From assembly GCA_964194535.1 (NCBI GenBank), contig CAXMMX010000116.1, forward strand, positions 1 through 13,118: a stretch of 13,118 bases of DNA, given 5' to 3'. Positions 1-6,398 of the stretch are shown here, in pieces (within the stretch, counting starts at the first letter, position 1; each line of letters opens with the position of its first letter). The position numbers and the translations under genes are program-made. Below the pieces are notes generated by a model. It saw nothing but the letters and a program-made list of their open reading frames with translations. It was not told where the DNA came from and ran no database searches. This stretch comes from UBA2767 sp964194535. GTDB taxonomy: Bacteria > Pseudomonadota > Alphaproteobacteria > Rhizobiales > Methyloligellaceae.

Positions 1-79
1 GAAGGCAACTAGTCCGCGGTTCGAAATCCACCAGTCCGGATATTTAACCATGATGCGGCCATATTAGTTGGGTGTGTCA

Positions 80-201
80 AACTTCCGCTTTGGGTCAAAA
101 GCAGACAATGTGCGAGGCGATCCCGATGTCCGCTTTACCCCTCAAAGCGGACATAAAACCACATGAGCTGGAATGTCTGCTTTTAGCCAAAAGCGGACAT
201 T
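80..201 (+). repeat. Modular intergenic repeat, cluster A (units a-b-c)
   Basis: Three imperfect palindromic units of about 28 bases follow each other. Unit a (about 80-108) has core TTTGGGTC, unit b (126-154) is a near-perfect hairpin TGTCCGCTTT/AAAGCGGACA around a CCCCT loop, and unit c (172-201) has core TTTTAGCC. The a-b linker holds GTGCGAGGCGATCCCG, repeated exactly in cluster D. The b-c linker starts ATAAAAC and ends CTGGAATGTC, as in clusters C and E. Unit a is degenerate here (GCAGAC for GCGGAC). The cluster lies 3' of the minus-strand hydrolase. Small ORFs read through it are artefacts of the repeat. Confidence 0.85.
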
Positions 202-228
202 ACTCCAATTAATCGGCGCCGTGTTTTT

Positions 229-1005
229 CTAATCGAGAAAATTGGCAACGAGATTGTTGACGGCCTTCGGGTTTTCCCAGGCTGGGGAACCACCGCTACG
301 TTGGACGGTCGCCCTTTGGGCATCATTAAGTAAGCTTTCGATATACTCAGAGGAGCGCAGGAATTCCTCATGGTCGGTAGTGCCGTTGTAGATCAGAGAG
401 GGAATTCTTACGCCTGCTAATAGCGCTTCTATGTCTGCAATTGGTTTTGGCGACTGGTCGTCTAGCCAAGGACGGCCCTCGAAGTCTTTGATGATTGCGA
501 GATGCTCCGCCGCCCTGCAGCTTTCGGGGTGACTACGCATATACTCGAACCAGCAGCCCGTCTCCCACCAGCCTGCAATCGCCGCAGCGACGCCCTCTTG
601 CCGTGCTTTCTGCCGCGCCTTTTCGATCGCTTCCAAGACCACAGGAGGATTGTTGCCCGGGACGACCGGCCCCTCTAGGATCAGGCGTTGAATGCGGTTT
701 GCATATATGGCGGCGAGCAAAAGCCCGGCGCTTGCGCCCGTATGGGTGCCCCAGAATATCGCATCCTCGACCCCGCGTCGATGAAGCTCGCGATTCACAT
801 GATCAGCAAATTCAATATGACCAAAAGGTCCACGGTAGGCGGAAGCAAGCCCATGTCCGGGAAGGTCAATCAGGAGAATCCGGTAGTGCGACCTGAAGGC
901 ATCGACTTGGCATGAGAAGACCCGATGATCCTGCGACATGCCATGCACCATGACCATCCACGGTCGCGTTCGTGTTGCTTCTTCCACAACAAGTCGTGAC
1001 GCCAT
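229..1005 (-). CDS. alpha/beta hydrolase fold protein with non-canonical catalytic residues
   Basis: This 258-residue protein has the layout of a cytosolic single-domain alpha/beta hydrolase: an HG oxyanion motif near residues 21-22, the DLPGHG segment at 47-52, a nucleophile-elbow region at 84-94 and an acid-loop segment (NGTTDHEEF) near the C-terminus. The elbow reads G-T-H-T-G (86-90), so His88 occupies the usual Ser/Asp/Cys nucleophile position. A GASAG string (90-94) follows but sits four residues too late, inside the expected helix. The terminal segment reads SGGSPAWENP, where the catalytic His of the usual GHxPxxExP is Gly. The ATG at 1005 is the only sensible start, because an in-frame TAG lies two codons upstream; no strong ribosome site is seen. 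It could be a pseudoenzyme or a member of a divergent subfamily with a GxHTG elbow. The substrate is unknown. Confidence 0.82.
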   Translation of the reverse strand: MASRLVVEEATRTRPWMVMVHGMSQDHRVFSCQVDAFRSHYRILLIDLPGHGLASAYRGPFGHIEFADHVNRELHRRGVEDAIFWGTHTGASAGLLLAAIYANRIQRLILEGPVVPGNNPPVVLEAIEKARQKARQEGVAAAIAGWWETGCWFEYMRSHPESCRAAEHLAIIKDFEGRPWLDDQSPKPIADIEALLAGVRIPSLIYNGTTDHEEFLRSSEYIESLLNDAQRATVQRSGGSPAWENPKAVNNLVANFLD

Positions 1006-1029
1006 CGGCTATCCAAGCAGGTTGTTACG

Positions 1030-1062
1030 GCAGCAATGATCTTCAGATGTGATCACTGCTGC
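1030..1062. promoter_or_regulatory. 12-bp imperfect inverted repeat upstream of the hydrolase
   Basis: GCAGCAATGATC (1030-1041) and GATCACTGCTGC (1051-1062) are reverse complements except for one position, with a 9-base spacer. The site lies 25 bases upstream of the hydrolase start codon. It could be an operator or a stem-loop in the hydrolase leader. No T-tract follows, so it is not an obvious terminator. Confidence 0.45.
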
Positions 1063-1150
1063 CAACAGCAGTGTGCAGATCCCGGTCCAACCAGTTTACC
1101 GGAACGATGTCGAATACATAGTGTTCCCCGTCAGCGTCTGTTGGACAGCA

Positions 1151-1226
1151 ATGTCCGCTTTACCCCCGAAAGCGGACATGCTGGGCACCCCCTCATAATG
1201 TCCGCTAATAGCCAATAGCGGACATT
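1151..1226 (+). repeat. Modular intergenic repeat, cluster B (units b-c)
   Basis: Unit b (1151-1179) is a hairpin with 10-base arms TGTCCGCTTT/AAAGCGGACA and loop ACCCCCG. Unit c (1197-1226) carries the matched variant arms TGTCCGCTAATAG/CAATAGCGGACA. The b-c linker differs from clusters A, C and E. The cluster sits in the 451-base divergent region between the hydrolase and the SUMF1-like gene. Apart from this repeat and the inverted repeat at 1030-1062, no gene is seen in 1006-1456; the short ORFs there are repeat-derived or lack coding signals. Confidence 0.85.
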
Positions 1227-1456
1227 TGGCTATTTGGATTGGCTCCGAGTATTGTCGATGCGGCAACTGCAACAGCGCATCTTTTCGAACCATGATGGCC
1301 CGAGAATCATGGAAGTTTGAGGCGCCGCCACTCAACTATACCGGAGACGCTGAGTTGATCCGATCTAGCGCTCCCATGCTCGATCGTCGAGGGCATGTCG
1401 TCTTGATTGTTGCGTTTTAGGCCGACCATGATGTCCAGAAGCGAGGAAAGCCTGTA

Positions 1457-2314
1457 ATGACCTTCGTAAATTCTTCACGATTATTGGGCCAATCCGTTGT
1501 CGCTTTGATACTGCTTACGGGGACATTGGTGCCGACAGCCGCGCAGACGCCCGGCGAAAAATTCCAAGACTGCCCGGATTGCCCGAGAATGGTGGTGCTC
1601 CCTTCGGGTCAGTTCACGATGGGCTCACCCGCGAACGAGCGGGGCGGGCAAGACTTCGAACGCCCGCAGCGCTCTGTGACGATTCCTTACACTATCGCTG
1701 TGAGCAGGTTCGAGATAACCTTCGCCGAGTGGGACGCCTGCTTGGCCGATTTCGGCTGCAATGGCTACATGCCCAGCGATGAAGGCTGGGGCCGGGGCCA
1801 ACGGCCCGTCATCAACATCTCATGGTATGACGCCAAATCCTATGTAGCGTGGCTCAAAAGAAAGACCGGCAAAGCGTACCGTCTGCTCTCTGAGGCCGAA
1901 TGGGAATATGCGGCCCGGGCCAGGACGACAACTCCCTTCTCGACCGGGCAAGCAATTACGAGCAATCAGGCCAACTTCAATGGTTGGGTCTCCTACGAGG
2001 GCCCTCCCGATCCCGAGGGGCAATATCGCGGTAAGACCATCGCCGTTGGCTCCCTTACCGCCAACGCATTCGGTCTCTATGACGTGCACGGAAATGTGTG
2101 GGAGTGGGTAGAAGACTGCTGGAACGACGGTTATTCGGGGGTCCCAACCAACGGTTCTGCCGATACAACTGGGGATTGCGGCCAGCGTGTTCTGCGGGGT
2201 GGTTCCTGGGATCTCGACCCTGAATTCCTGCGTTCAGCTGGCCGCTACTGGATCGCCTCAGTCTTCCAGGTCGACTACATTGGTTTCCGTGTTGCCAGAA
2301 CGCTAGCCCCCTGA
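1457..2314 (+). CDS. Secreted SUMF1/formylglycine-generating-enzyme-fold protein (non-FGE type)
   Basis: The 285-residue product begins with a signal peptide (hydrophobic core about residues 11-28, likely cleavage near the AAQ at 28-30), so it should be periplasmic or extracytoplasmic. The rest is one FGE-sulfatase domain with the family landmarks: MVVLPSGQFTMGS, RFEITFAEWDAC, RPVINISWYDAKSYVAWL, RLLSEAEWEYAARA, FGLYDVHGNVWEWVEDCW and RGGSWD (from about 247), ending GFRVAR. In true FGE, two copper-binding cysteines lie just after RGGS; here that stretch is RGGSWDLDPEFLRSAGRYW with no cysteine, so sulfatase activation is unlikely. Many bacterial SUMF1 proteins of this kind act as carbohydrate-binding, scaffold or otherwise uncharacterised proteins. 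Other cysteines (DCPDCP, CLADFGC, DCW, DCG) could form disulfides. The start is supported by GAGGAAAG six bases upstream. No functional partner is adjacent. Confidence 0.88.
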   Translation: MTFVNSSRLLGQSVVALILLTGTLVPTAAQTPGEKFQDCPDCPRMVVLPSGQFTMGSPANERGGQDFERPQRSVTIPYTIAVSRFEITFAEWDACLADFGCNGYMPSDEGWGRGQRPVINISWYDAKSYVAWLKRKTGKAYRLLSEAEWEYAARARTTTPFSTGQAITSNQANFNGWVSYEGPPDPEGQYRGKTIAVGSLTANAFGLYDVHGNVWEWVEDCWNDGYSGVPTNGSADTTGDCGQRVLRGGSWDLDPEFLRSAGRYWIASVFQVDYIGFRVARTLAP

Positions 2315-2378
2315 ATCTTTATCTCATCACATCGAGAGTCTGGGGACAGAGCCGGCGCAAATCGGCTAGTCTGCCCTC

Positions 2379-2465
2379 ATGACGGACAGCGCCCACAGGA
2401 CCGGTCCGGCGCTTGAAGCGGAGGTCGCAATCGAGATCGCCACTAACGGACAAGCGATGATTTAA
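2379..2465 (+). other. Short 28-codon ORF convergent with the LysR gene
   Basis: An ATG-started reading frame of 28 codons (beginning MTDSAHRTG, ending GQAMI) lies in the 128-base gap after the SUMF1 gene and overlaps the last 23 bases of the LysR gene on the opposite strand. Its composition looks coding, but no good ribosome site precedes it and the product is not recognised. It might be the 5' stub of a gene cut off when the downstream locus arrived, or it may be chance. Nothing else is visible in this gap. Confidence 0.2.
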
Positions 2466-3336
2466 GCACCTCCCAGCCCGCCTCAAGGAATGGCGACCGG
2501 CTGCTCCGAACCCGCATCATTACTATCTGCATTTCCGCACTGGGCAGTATGTTCGAAAGCGATGACAGTTTTCCGGTTTCGAAATATTGCGCGGCGTGCG
2601 ATTCCATTACCCATCCCACGCCAAGGCCACACAGCACCATCTCCAGAATAGCTGGTGACAGGGAGGATATTGCGCGTTTAGAAAAGCGTGCGCCATGACC
2701 GAAATGCATATCTGCCAGCATCTTGCCAAAAAAGGAATCTTGAGGAGCAGTGACCAGAGGCACGTCACGATTTTGCTTTAGCAAAAATCTGATCTCGTCC
2801 GTCCGGTCTTGGGAAATTGCAGGAACAAGGCGGTCCTTCTTCAGCACAATACGCTCAACGAGATCTTCATCGATCCGCGTTTTCTGCCTCTCAGTCTCAT
2901 AGGAAATCATTATAGCGACCTGGCCGGTCATGAGCATCGCAAAGCACTCATTCAAATTTTCTGACCGCAACCGTACGGTCGTGAAGGGAATCAATTCCTC
3001 AATTTTTCTGATTACCCGCGGAAGTTCAGACACGCTGATCGAGTGCATGGCCGAGATGATCAAAAACCGGTCGGTCGACGATGCGGACCTAAGGTCCTCG
3101 GTCAATCGTCTCAAAGCCAAAGCCAGGGTGCGGATATCTCCATGCCGTTCAATGACAAAGGGCTTCAGCGCTCCGGGCCGCTTTGAACGATCAATAATCT
3201 CAAATCCGAGACCTTGTTCAATCGCTCGGACCCGCCTGGAAAAGGCGGGTTGCGTTACGTGACGGTGAGTTGCCGCTTCAGTCAGGCTTTTCGCATCCAA
3301 CAATGCAAGCAGATCATCAAGTTGCCGCGAGTTCAT
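2443..3336 (-). CDS. LysR-family transcriptional regulator
   Basis: The 297-residue protein has the classic LTTR layout. An N-terminal winged helix-turn-helix (about residues 1-60) contains LLDAKSLTEAATHRHVTQPAFSRRV followed by the IEQGLGFEIIDRS wing. A linker helix follows (about 65-90), then a two-lobed effector-binding domain from about residue 90. The ATG at 3336 is supported by AGGAG five bases upstream. The gene is divergent from the CuyA-like lyase with 113 bases between start codons, and that gap holds two inverted repeats, the usual arrangement for an LTTR controlling its neighbour and itself. I infer that it controls the lyase-transporter operon in response to the substrate or a product; the effector cannot be read from sequence. 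Confidence 0.93.
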   Translation of the reverse strand: MNSRQLDDLLALLDAKSLTEAATHRHVTQPAFSRRVRAIEQGLGFEIIDRSKRPGALKPFVIERHGDIRTLALALRRLTEDLRSASSTDRFLIISAMHSISVSELPRVIRKIEELIPFTTVRLRSENLNECFAMLMTGQVAIMISYETERQKTRIDEDLVERIVLKKDRLVPAISQDRTDEIRFLLKQNRDVPLVTAPQDSFFGKMLADMHFGHGARFSKRAISSLSPAILEMVLCGLGVGWVMESHAAQYFETGKLSSLSNILPSAEMQIVMMRVRSSRSPFLEAGWEVLKSSLVR

Positions 3337-3348
3337 GCTGACTCCTGT

Positions 3349-3367
3349 TCATGCATATTATGCATGA
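3349..3367. promoter_or_regulatory. Perfect palindrome, candidate LysR operator 1
   Basis: TCATGCAT and ATGCATGA form a perfect 8-bp inverted repeat around the spacer ATT, 12 bases upstream of the LysR start codon. The half-site ATTATGCAT (3358-3366) recurs exactly at 3430-3438, just before the lyase start. The size and position suit an LTTR binding site, possibly autoregulatory. Confidence 0.6.
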
Positions 3368-3378
3368 TAAATGGCTAT

Positions 3379-3419
3379 ATAGGCATTAGAATTAGCTGCT
3401 ATCATAATCTAATGCTATA
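3379..3419. promoter_or_regulatory. Interrupted inverted repeat, candidate LysR operator 2 / cuyA promoter region
   Basis: GCATTAGA (3383-3390) and TCTAATGC (3408-3415) are perfect reverse complements 17 bases apart. The arms extend to TATAGGCATTAGA versus TCTAATGCTATA with one extra G. The site is AT-rich, centred about 50 bases upstream of the lyase start, and therefore overlaps the probable promoter. The ATTATGCAT half-site at 3430-3438 lies between it and the start codon. Confidence 0.55.
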
Positions 3420-3449
3420 GTTCGATTAAATTATGCATCAAAGAGTGTC

Positions 3450-4469
3450 ATGAACCTGTCCCGATTCCCACGCATTCGCCTGGCGCATCTTCCCACACCG
3501 CTTGAACCGCTTCGCAATCTCACCGCGGAGCTCGGTGGGCCTGAAATCTGGGTCAAGAGGGATGATTGCACCGGTCTTTCGACCGGCGGCAACAAGGCCC
3601 GCAAGCTGGAATTCCTTATGGCGACGGCCGCTGCGCAAGGTGCCGATATGGTCGTGACGCAAGGCGCAACCCAGTCCAACCATGCCCGCCAAACCGCAGC
3701 CTTCGCATCGCGCATAGGCATGAAGTGCCATTTGTTACTTGAAGACCGGACACAATGGACTAACCAACAGTATCGTAGCAATGGAAACGTCCTGCTCAAC
3801 CACCTTCACGGTGCAACAACAGCGCATTATCCAGCCGGAATTGATATGAACGCGGAACTTGAAACGGCCGCCGAGAAATTCCGCAGCGATGGACGTTGCG
3901 TCTACACCATCCCAGGCGGCGGCTCGAACGCGGTTGGCGCACTAGGCTATGTCGATTGCGCTTTCGAGCTTGTGGGCCAAATTAACGGTTCTGGTTTGCT
4001 TGTTGACGCCATCGTTCACGCGACCGGCAGTGCCGGAACGCAGGCCGGACTGGTAGCAGGGCTGAGAGGACTGAATTCGAGCATTCCAGTTCTTGGAATT
4101 GGCGTACGAGCTCCGCGTGAGCAGCAGGAACAAAGCGTTCTGAAGCTTGCAAGGGAGACAGCGGAGCTGCTTGGGCTTTCGGGCGTGGTGCGCGATGAGG
4201 ATGTCGTCGCCAACTGCGAGTATGTCGGACCGGGTTACGGACTGCCCGCAGACAGCACCATCGAAGCCATCGCGATAATGGCTCGCCTTGAGGGTATTTT
4301 GCTTGATCCTGTCTATTCGGGAAAGGGTATGGCAGGATTGATCGGCCTGATCCGGGAAGGCAAATTTGTAAAAGGCCAGAGTGTGATCTTCCTCCACACC
4401 GGCGGTTCGGCGGCACTATTTGGCTACGGTCATTGCTTTGACTTTTCCGGCCAGGAACTGGCTGCATAG
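3450..4469 (+). CDS. cuyA: L-cysteate sulfo-lyase / D-cysteine desulfhydrase family PLP enzyme (CuyA-like)
   Basis: This 339-residue fold-type II PLP enzyme belongs to the ACC deaminase / D-cysteine desulfhydrase family. The PLP lysine is Lys49 in TGLSTGGNKARKLEF; TQGATQSNHARQ (70-81) carries the substrate-contacting QSNH; HATGSAGTQAGL is the phosphate-binding glycine loop; LLDPVYSGKGMAGL and FLHTGGSAALFGY complete the active site. CuyA cleaves L-cysteate to pyruvate, sulfite and ammonia. The STGGNK and TQGATQSNHARQ variants match my recollection of characterised CuyA better than that of E. coli D-cysteine desulfhydrase (MAMGGNK, AGAIQSNHVRQ). The product is cytosolic with no signal peptide. 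It is first in a same-strand run with an acidic-amino-acid-type importer and is divergent from a LysR gene. D-cysteine desulfhydrase activity remains the main alternative. The ribosome site (AAAGAG) is weak. Confidence 0.85.
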   Translation: MNLSRFPRIRLAHLPTPLEPLRNLTAELGGPEIWVKRDDCTGLSTGGNKARKLEFLMATAAAQGADMVVTQGATQSNHARQTAAFASRIGMKCHLLLEDRTQWTNQQYRSNGNVLLNHLHGATTAHYPAGIDMNAELETAAEKFRSDGRCVYTIPGGGSNAVGALGYVDCAFELVGQINGSGLLVDAIVHATGSAGTQAGLVAGLRGLNSSIPVLGIGVRAPREQQEQSVLKLARETAELLGLSGVVRDEDVVANCEYVGPGYGLPADSTIEAIAIMARLEGILLDPVYSGKGMAGLIGLIREGKFVKGQSVIFLHTGGSAALFGYGHCFDFSGQELAA

Positions 4470-4549
4470 AGGGCTGGCGAGTGGAGGATTGTTTTTCGTA
4501 TCGTAAATGTCGTCTCGTGACGCATGTAACATTAAAAGGGAGGAAACCA

Positions 4550-5434
4550 ATGTTGAAGAAAAGTTTGATTTTAGTGGCGACCGCGTTTGCGTTTATTGTG
4601 GCTGGTACCGGCCAAAGTATGGCGCAGAAATCGCCCGTATTGAAGCGCATCAAGGAACGTGGCGTCATCAATATGGGGCACAGGGAAGCGTCGGTCCCGT
4701 TCGCCTTCATCGGCTCTGGCGGCAAGGTGCAGGGCTATTCCATAGATCTGTGTGATCTGTTCGTCGAGAAAATCAAAAAGACCCTGAAGATGTCAGACAT
4801 CAAGGTCAAGCATGTGCCGGTGACCTCGCAGACCCGGCTCGCGCTGATCGCCAACGGCACCATCGACATGGAGTGCGGCTCGACCACCAACAACCTGACC
4901 CGGCAGAAGCAGGTCGACTATCTTCCGGTTACCTTCATCACCGGCACCAAGCTCGCCAGCAAGAAGGGCTCGGGTATAACCGAGGTTGAGGACCTGAACG
5001 GCAAGGCTATCGCCCTGGCGCAGGGGACCACCAACGAGAAAGCCATCAAGCGCGTCATGAAGGAGAAGGGCATCAAGATCAAGATCGTACCCGTCAAGGA
5101 CCATCCGCAGGGCTGGCTGGCTCTCGAGTCCGGGCGCGTGGACGCCTATGCGACGGACGATGTGCTGCTCTATGGGCTTATCAGCAAGTCCAAGAACCCG
5201 GACCAGTTCCAGGTCACCGGACGGTTCCTCAGCTACGACCCCTATGGCCTCATGGTACCGCGGAACGATTCCACCTACCGGCGGCTTGGCACCGTGTTAC
5301 TGGCCGATCTGATGCGCTCGGGTGAGATGCAGAAGATCTATGACAAATGGTTCAACCCGGGCCCGACCAAGATCAATATGCCGATCAGCGACACGCTGAA
5401 GATGGCCTTTGAAATACAGGCCTTGCCGCACTAG
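4550..5434 (+). CDS. GltI-type periplasmic amino-acid-binding protein of an ABC importer
   Basis: The product is 294 residues from the ATG at 4550, preceded by GGGAGG seven bases upstream. An in-frame start at 4481 would add 23 residues before the signal peptide and is rejected. Residues 1-25 are a signal peptide (LKKS, hydrophobic core, cleavage around SMA/Q). The mature part is a type II solute-binding fold with the hallmarks of the glutamate/aspartate binder: GHREASVPF (43-51), MECGSTTNN followed by the RQK segment, AQGTTNEKA, KDHPQG, ALESGRVDAYATDD and YDKWF near the C-terminus. The Arg of GHRE and the STTNN loop are the family's ligand-carboxylate contacts, so an acidic amino acid is likely. 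Next to a CuyA-like lyase, L-cysteate is an attractive ligand (inference). It is separated from the permeases by a stem-loop. Confidence 0.92.
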   Translation: MLKKSLILVATAFAFIVAGTGQSMAQKSPVLKRIKERGVINMGHREASVPFAFIGSGGKVQGYSIDLCDLFVEKIKKTLKMSDIKVKHVPVTSQTRLALIANGTIDMECGSTTNNLTRQKQVDYLPVTFITGTKLASKKGSGITEVEDLNGKAIALAQGTTNEKAIKRVMKEKGIKIKIVPVKDHPQGWLALESGRVDAYATDDVLLYGLISKSKNPDQFQVTGRFLSYDPYGLMVPRNDSTYRRLGTVLLADLMRSGEMQKIYDKWFNPGPTKINMPISDTLKMAFEIQALPH

Positions 5435-5460
5435 GGTAAAGGTAGAACTCTTACCTGGCG

Positions 5461-5496
5461 AGGATCGGGGGATGCCGGTGTGCATCCCCTGGTCCT
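5461..5496 (+). promoter_or_regulatory. Strong intercistronic stem-loop between binding protein and permease genes
   Basis: GGGGATGC (5468-5475) pairs perfectly with GCATCCCC (5482-5489) around a 6-base loop. Pairing continues outward to 5461/5496 with only two G-U pairs, giving about 15 bp. No T-tract follows. Such hairpins after binding-protein genes commonly protect the upstream message and lower expression of the permeases, so the binding protein is made in excess; that role here is inferred. Confidence 0.7.
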
Positions 5497-5539
5497 TCGT
5501 CAGGGCCATTGCTGATTGGTTTTGGACAGGGAGGCAACG

Positions 5540-6397
5540 TTGGCGGCATTCGAGTATAATTGGGACTGGGGAATTCTCCTCTGCACGGTGGAAGATACCG
5601 ACACCGGATGTATCGGCCCCTACTTACATTGGATTGTCGAGGGGTTCGGGTGGACCATTTCCGTCGCCTCGGCGGCTTGGGTGATCGCGTTTAGCCTGGG
5701 CTCGGTCATTGGAGTCCTGCGCACGCTTGACAAACCTATTCTGTGGGTCATCCCCTTCCTCAGATCCCCAATCTATTTCCAGACCCGCGCGATCGCGACG
5801 AGTAAGGGCGTAGTCACGATCGATATAGGGTGGTTCCTGCATGGGATCTCAACCGTTTACGTCACCATATTCCGCAACGTCCCGCTGTTGGTCCAACTGT
5901 TCCTCTGGTACTTCGTTTTTCCCGAAGTCGTCTCCGAAGAGTGGGGAAAATGGATAAAGCGTGACCTGCCATTGCCGGAGTTTTGGACATCGGTATTCGC
6001 TATGGGTCTCTATACGGCGGCGCGTGTCGCCGAGCAGGTCCGCGCCGGCGTCAATTCAATAACCCAGGGTCAGCATTACGCCGCCATGGCCATCGGTCTC
6101 TCGCCGGTGCAGGTCTACCGCTACGTGCTGTTGCCGGTGGCCTACCGGATCATCATTCCGCCCCTGACCAGCGACTTTCTGGGCGTTTTCAAGAACTCGT
6201 CGCTGGCCCTGACTATCGGCGTTCTGGAATTGACGGCGATGACCCGCCAGATCGAAGAATACAGCTACCAGGGCTTCGAGGCCTTCACCGCGGCAACCGT
6301 GCTTTACATCGTGGTGACCGCCATCGTCATGGCGGCCATGCGCGTCGTCGAGAGGCGGTTCGCCATGCCGGGCATGATCTCATTGGGAGCGAAGTGA
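5540..6397 (+). CDS. GltJ-type amino acid ABC transporter permease with an unusual insertion
   Basis: I start this at TTG 5540, which has GGGAGG about six bases upstream and gives an N-terminus (AAFEYNWDWGILL) like that of E. coli GltJ (SIDWNWGIFL). The next in-frame start upstream, TTG 5516, has no such site. The 285-residue inner-membrane protein has HisM/GltJ-type membrane segments, the FRNVPLLVQLFLWYFVFPE motif and the EAA-type coupling loop EQVRAGVNSITQGQHYAAMAIGLS, which docks on the ATPase. It is about 40 residues longer than GltJ (246). Most of the excess is about 30 residues between GVLRTLDKP and the FRNVPLL motif (roughly 80-110 of this chain), including a hydrophobic stretch WVIPFLRSPIYF. 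It pairs with the next permease, whose ATG lies one base after its stop. Confidence 0.9.
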   Translation: MAAFEYNWDWGILLCTVEDTDTGCIGPYLHWIVEGFGWTISVASAAWVIAFSLGSVIGVLRTLDKPILWVIPFLRSPIYFQTRAIATSKGVVTIDIGWFLHGISTVYVTIFRNVPLLVQLFLWYFVFPEVVSEEWGKWIKRDLPLPEFWTSVFAMGLYTAARVAEQVRAGVNSITQGQHYAAMAIGLSPVQVYRYVLLPVAYRIIIPPLTSDFLGVFKNSSLALTIGVLELTAMTRQIEEYSYQGFEAFTAATVLYIVVTAIVMAAMRVVERRFAMPGMISLGAK

Positions 6398-6398
6398 C

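Noticed and set aside
1..45. GGTTCGAAATCC near the window start looks like the T-loop end of a tRNA.
   Set aside because: The loop has one base too many and the flanking bases do not form a five-base T-stem or an acceptor stem. The rest of any tRNA would lie outside the window.
1096..1335. 79-residue minus-strand ORF with MSAFGGKADI-like sequence, and similar short ORFs at 10195-10377 and 10683-11030.
   Set aside because: These are translations of the TGTCCGCTTT repeat units. The peptide resembles a widespread spurious ORF family and no ribosome site supports them.
1226..1420. 64-residue plus-strand ORF before the SUMF1-like gene.
   Set aside because: It begins within repeat unit c, has no ribosome site, and its translation shows no recognisable motif.
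3982..4725. 247-residue minus-strand ORF across the lyase and binding-protein genes.
   Set aside because: It spans two well-supported plus-strand genes, has a Pro/Arg/Ser-biased composition typical of antisense frames, and shows no domain.
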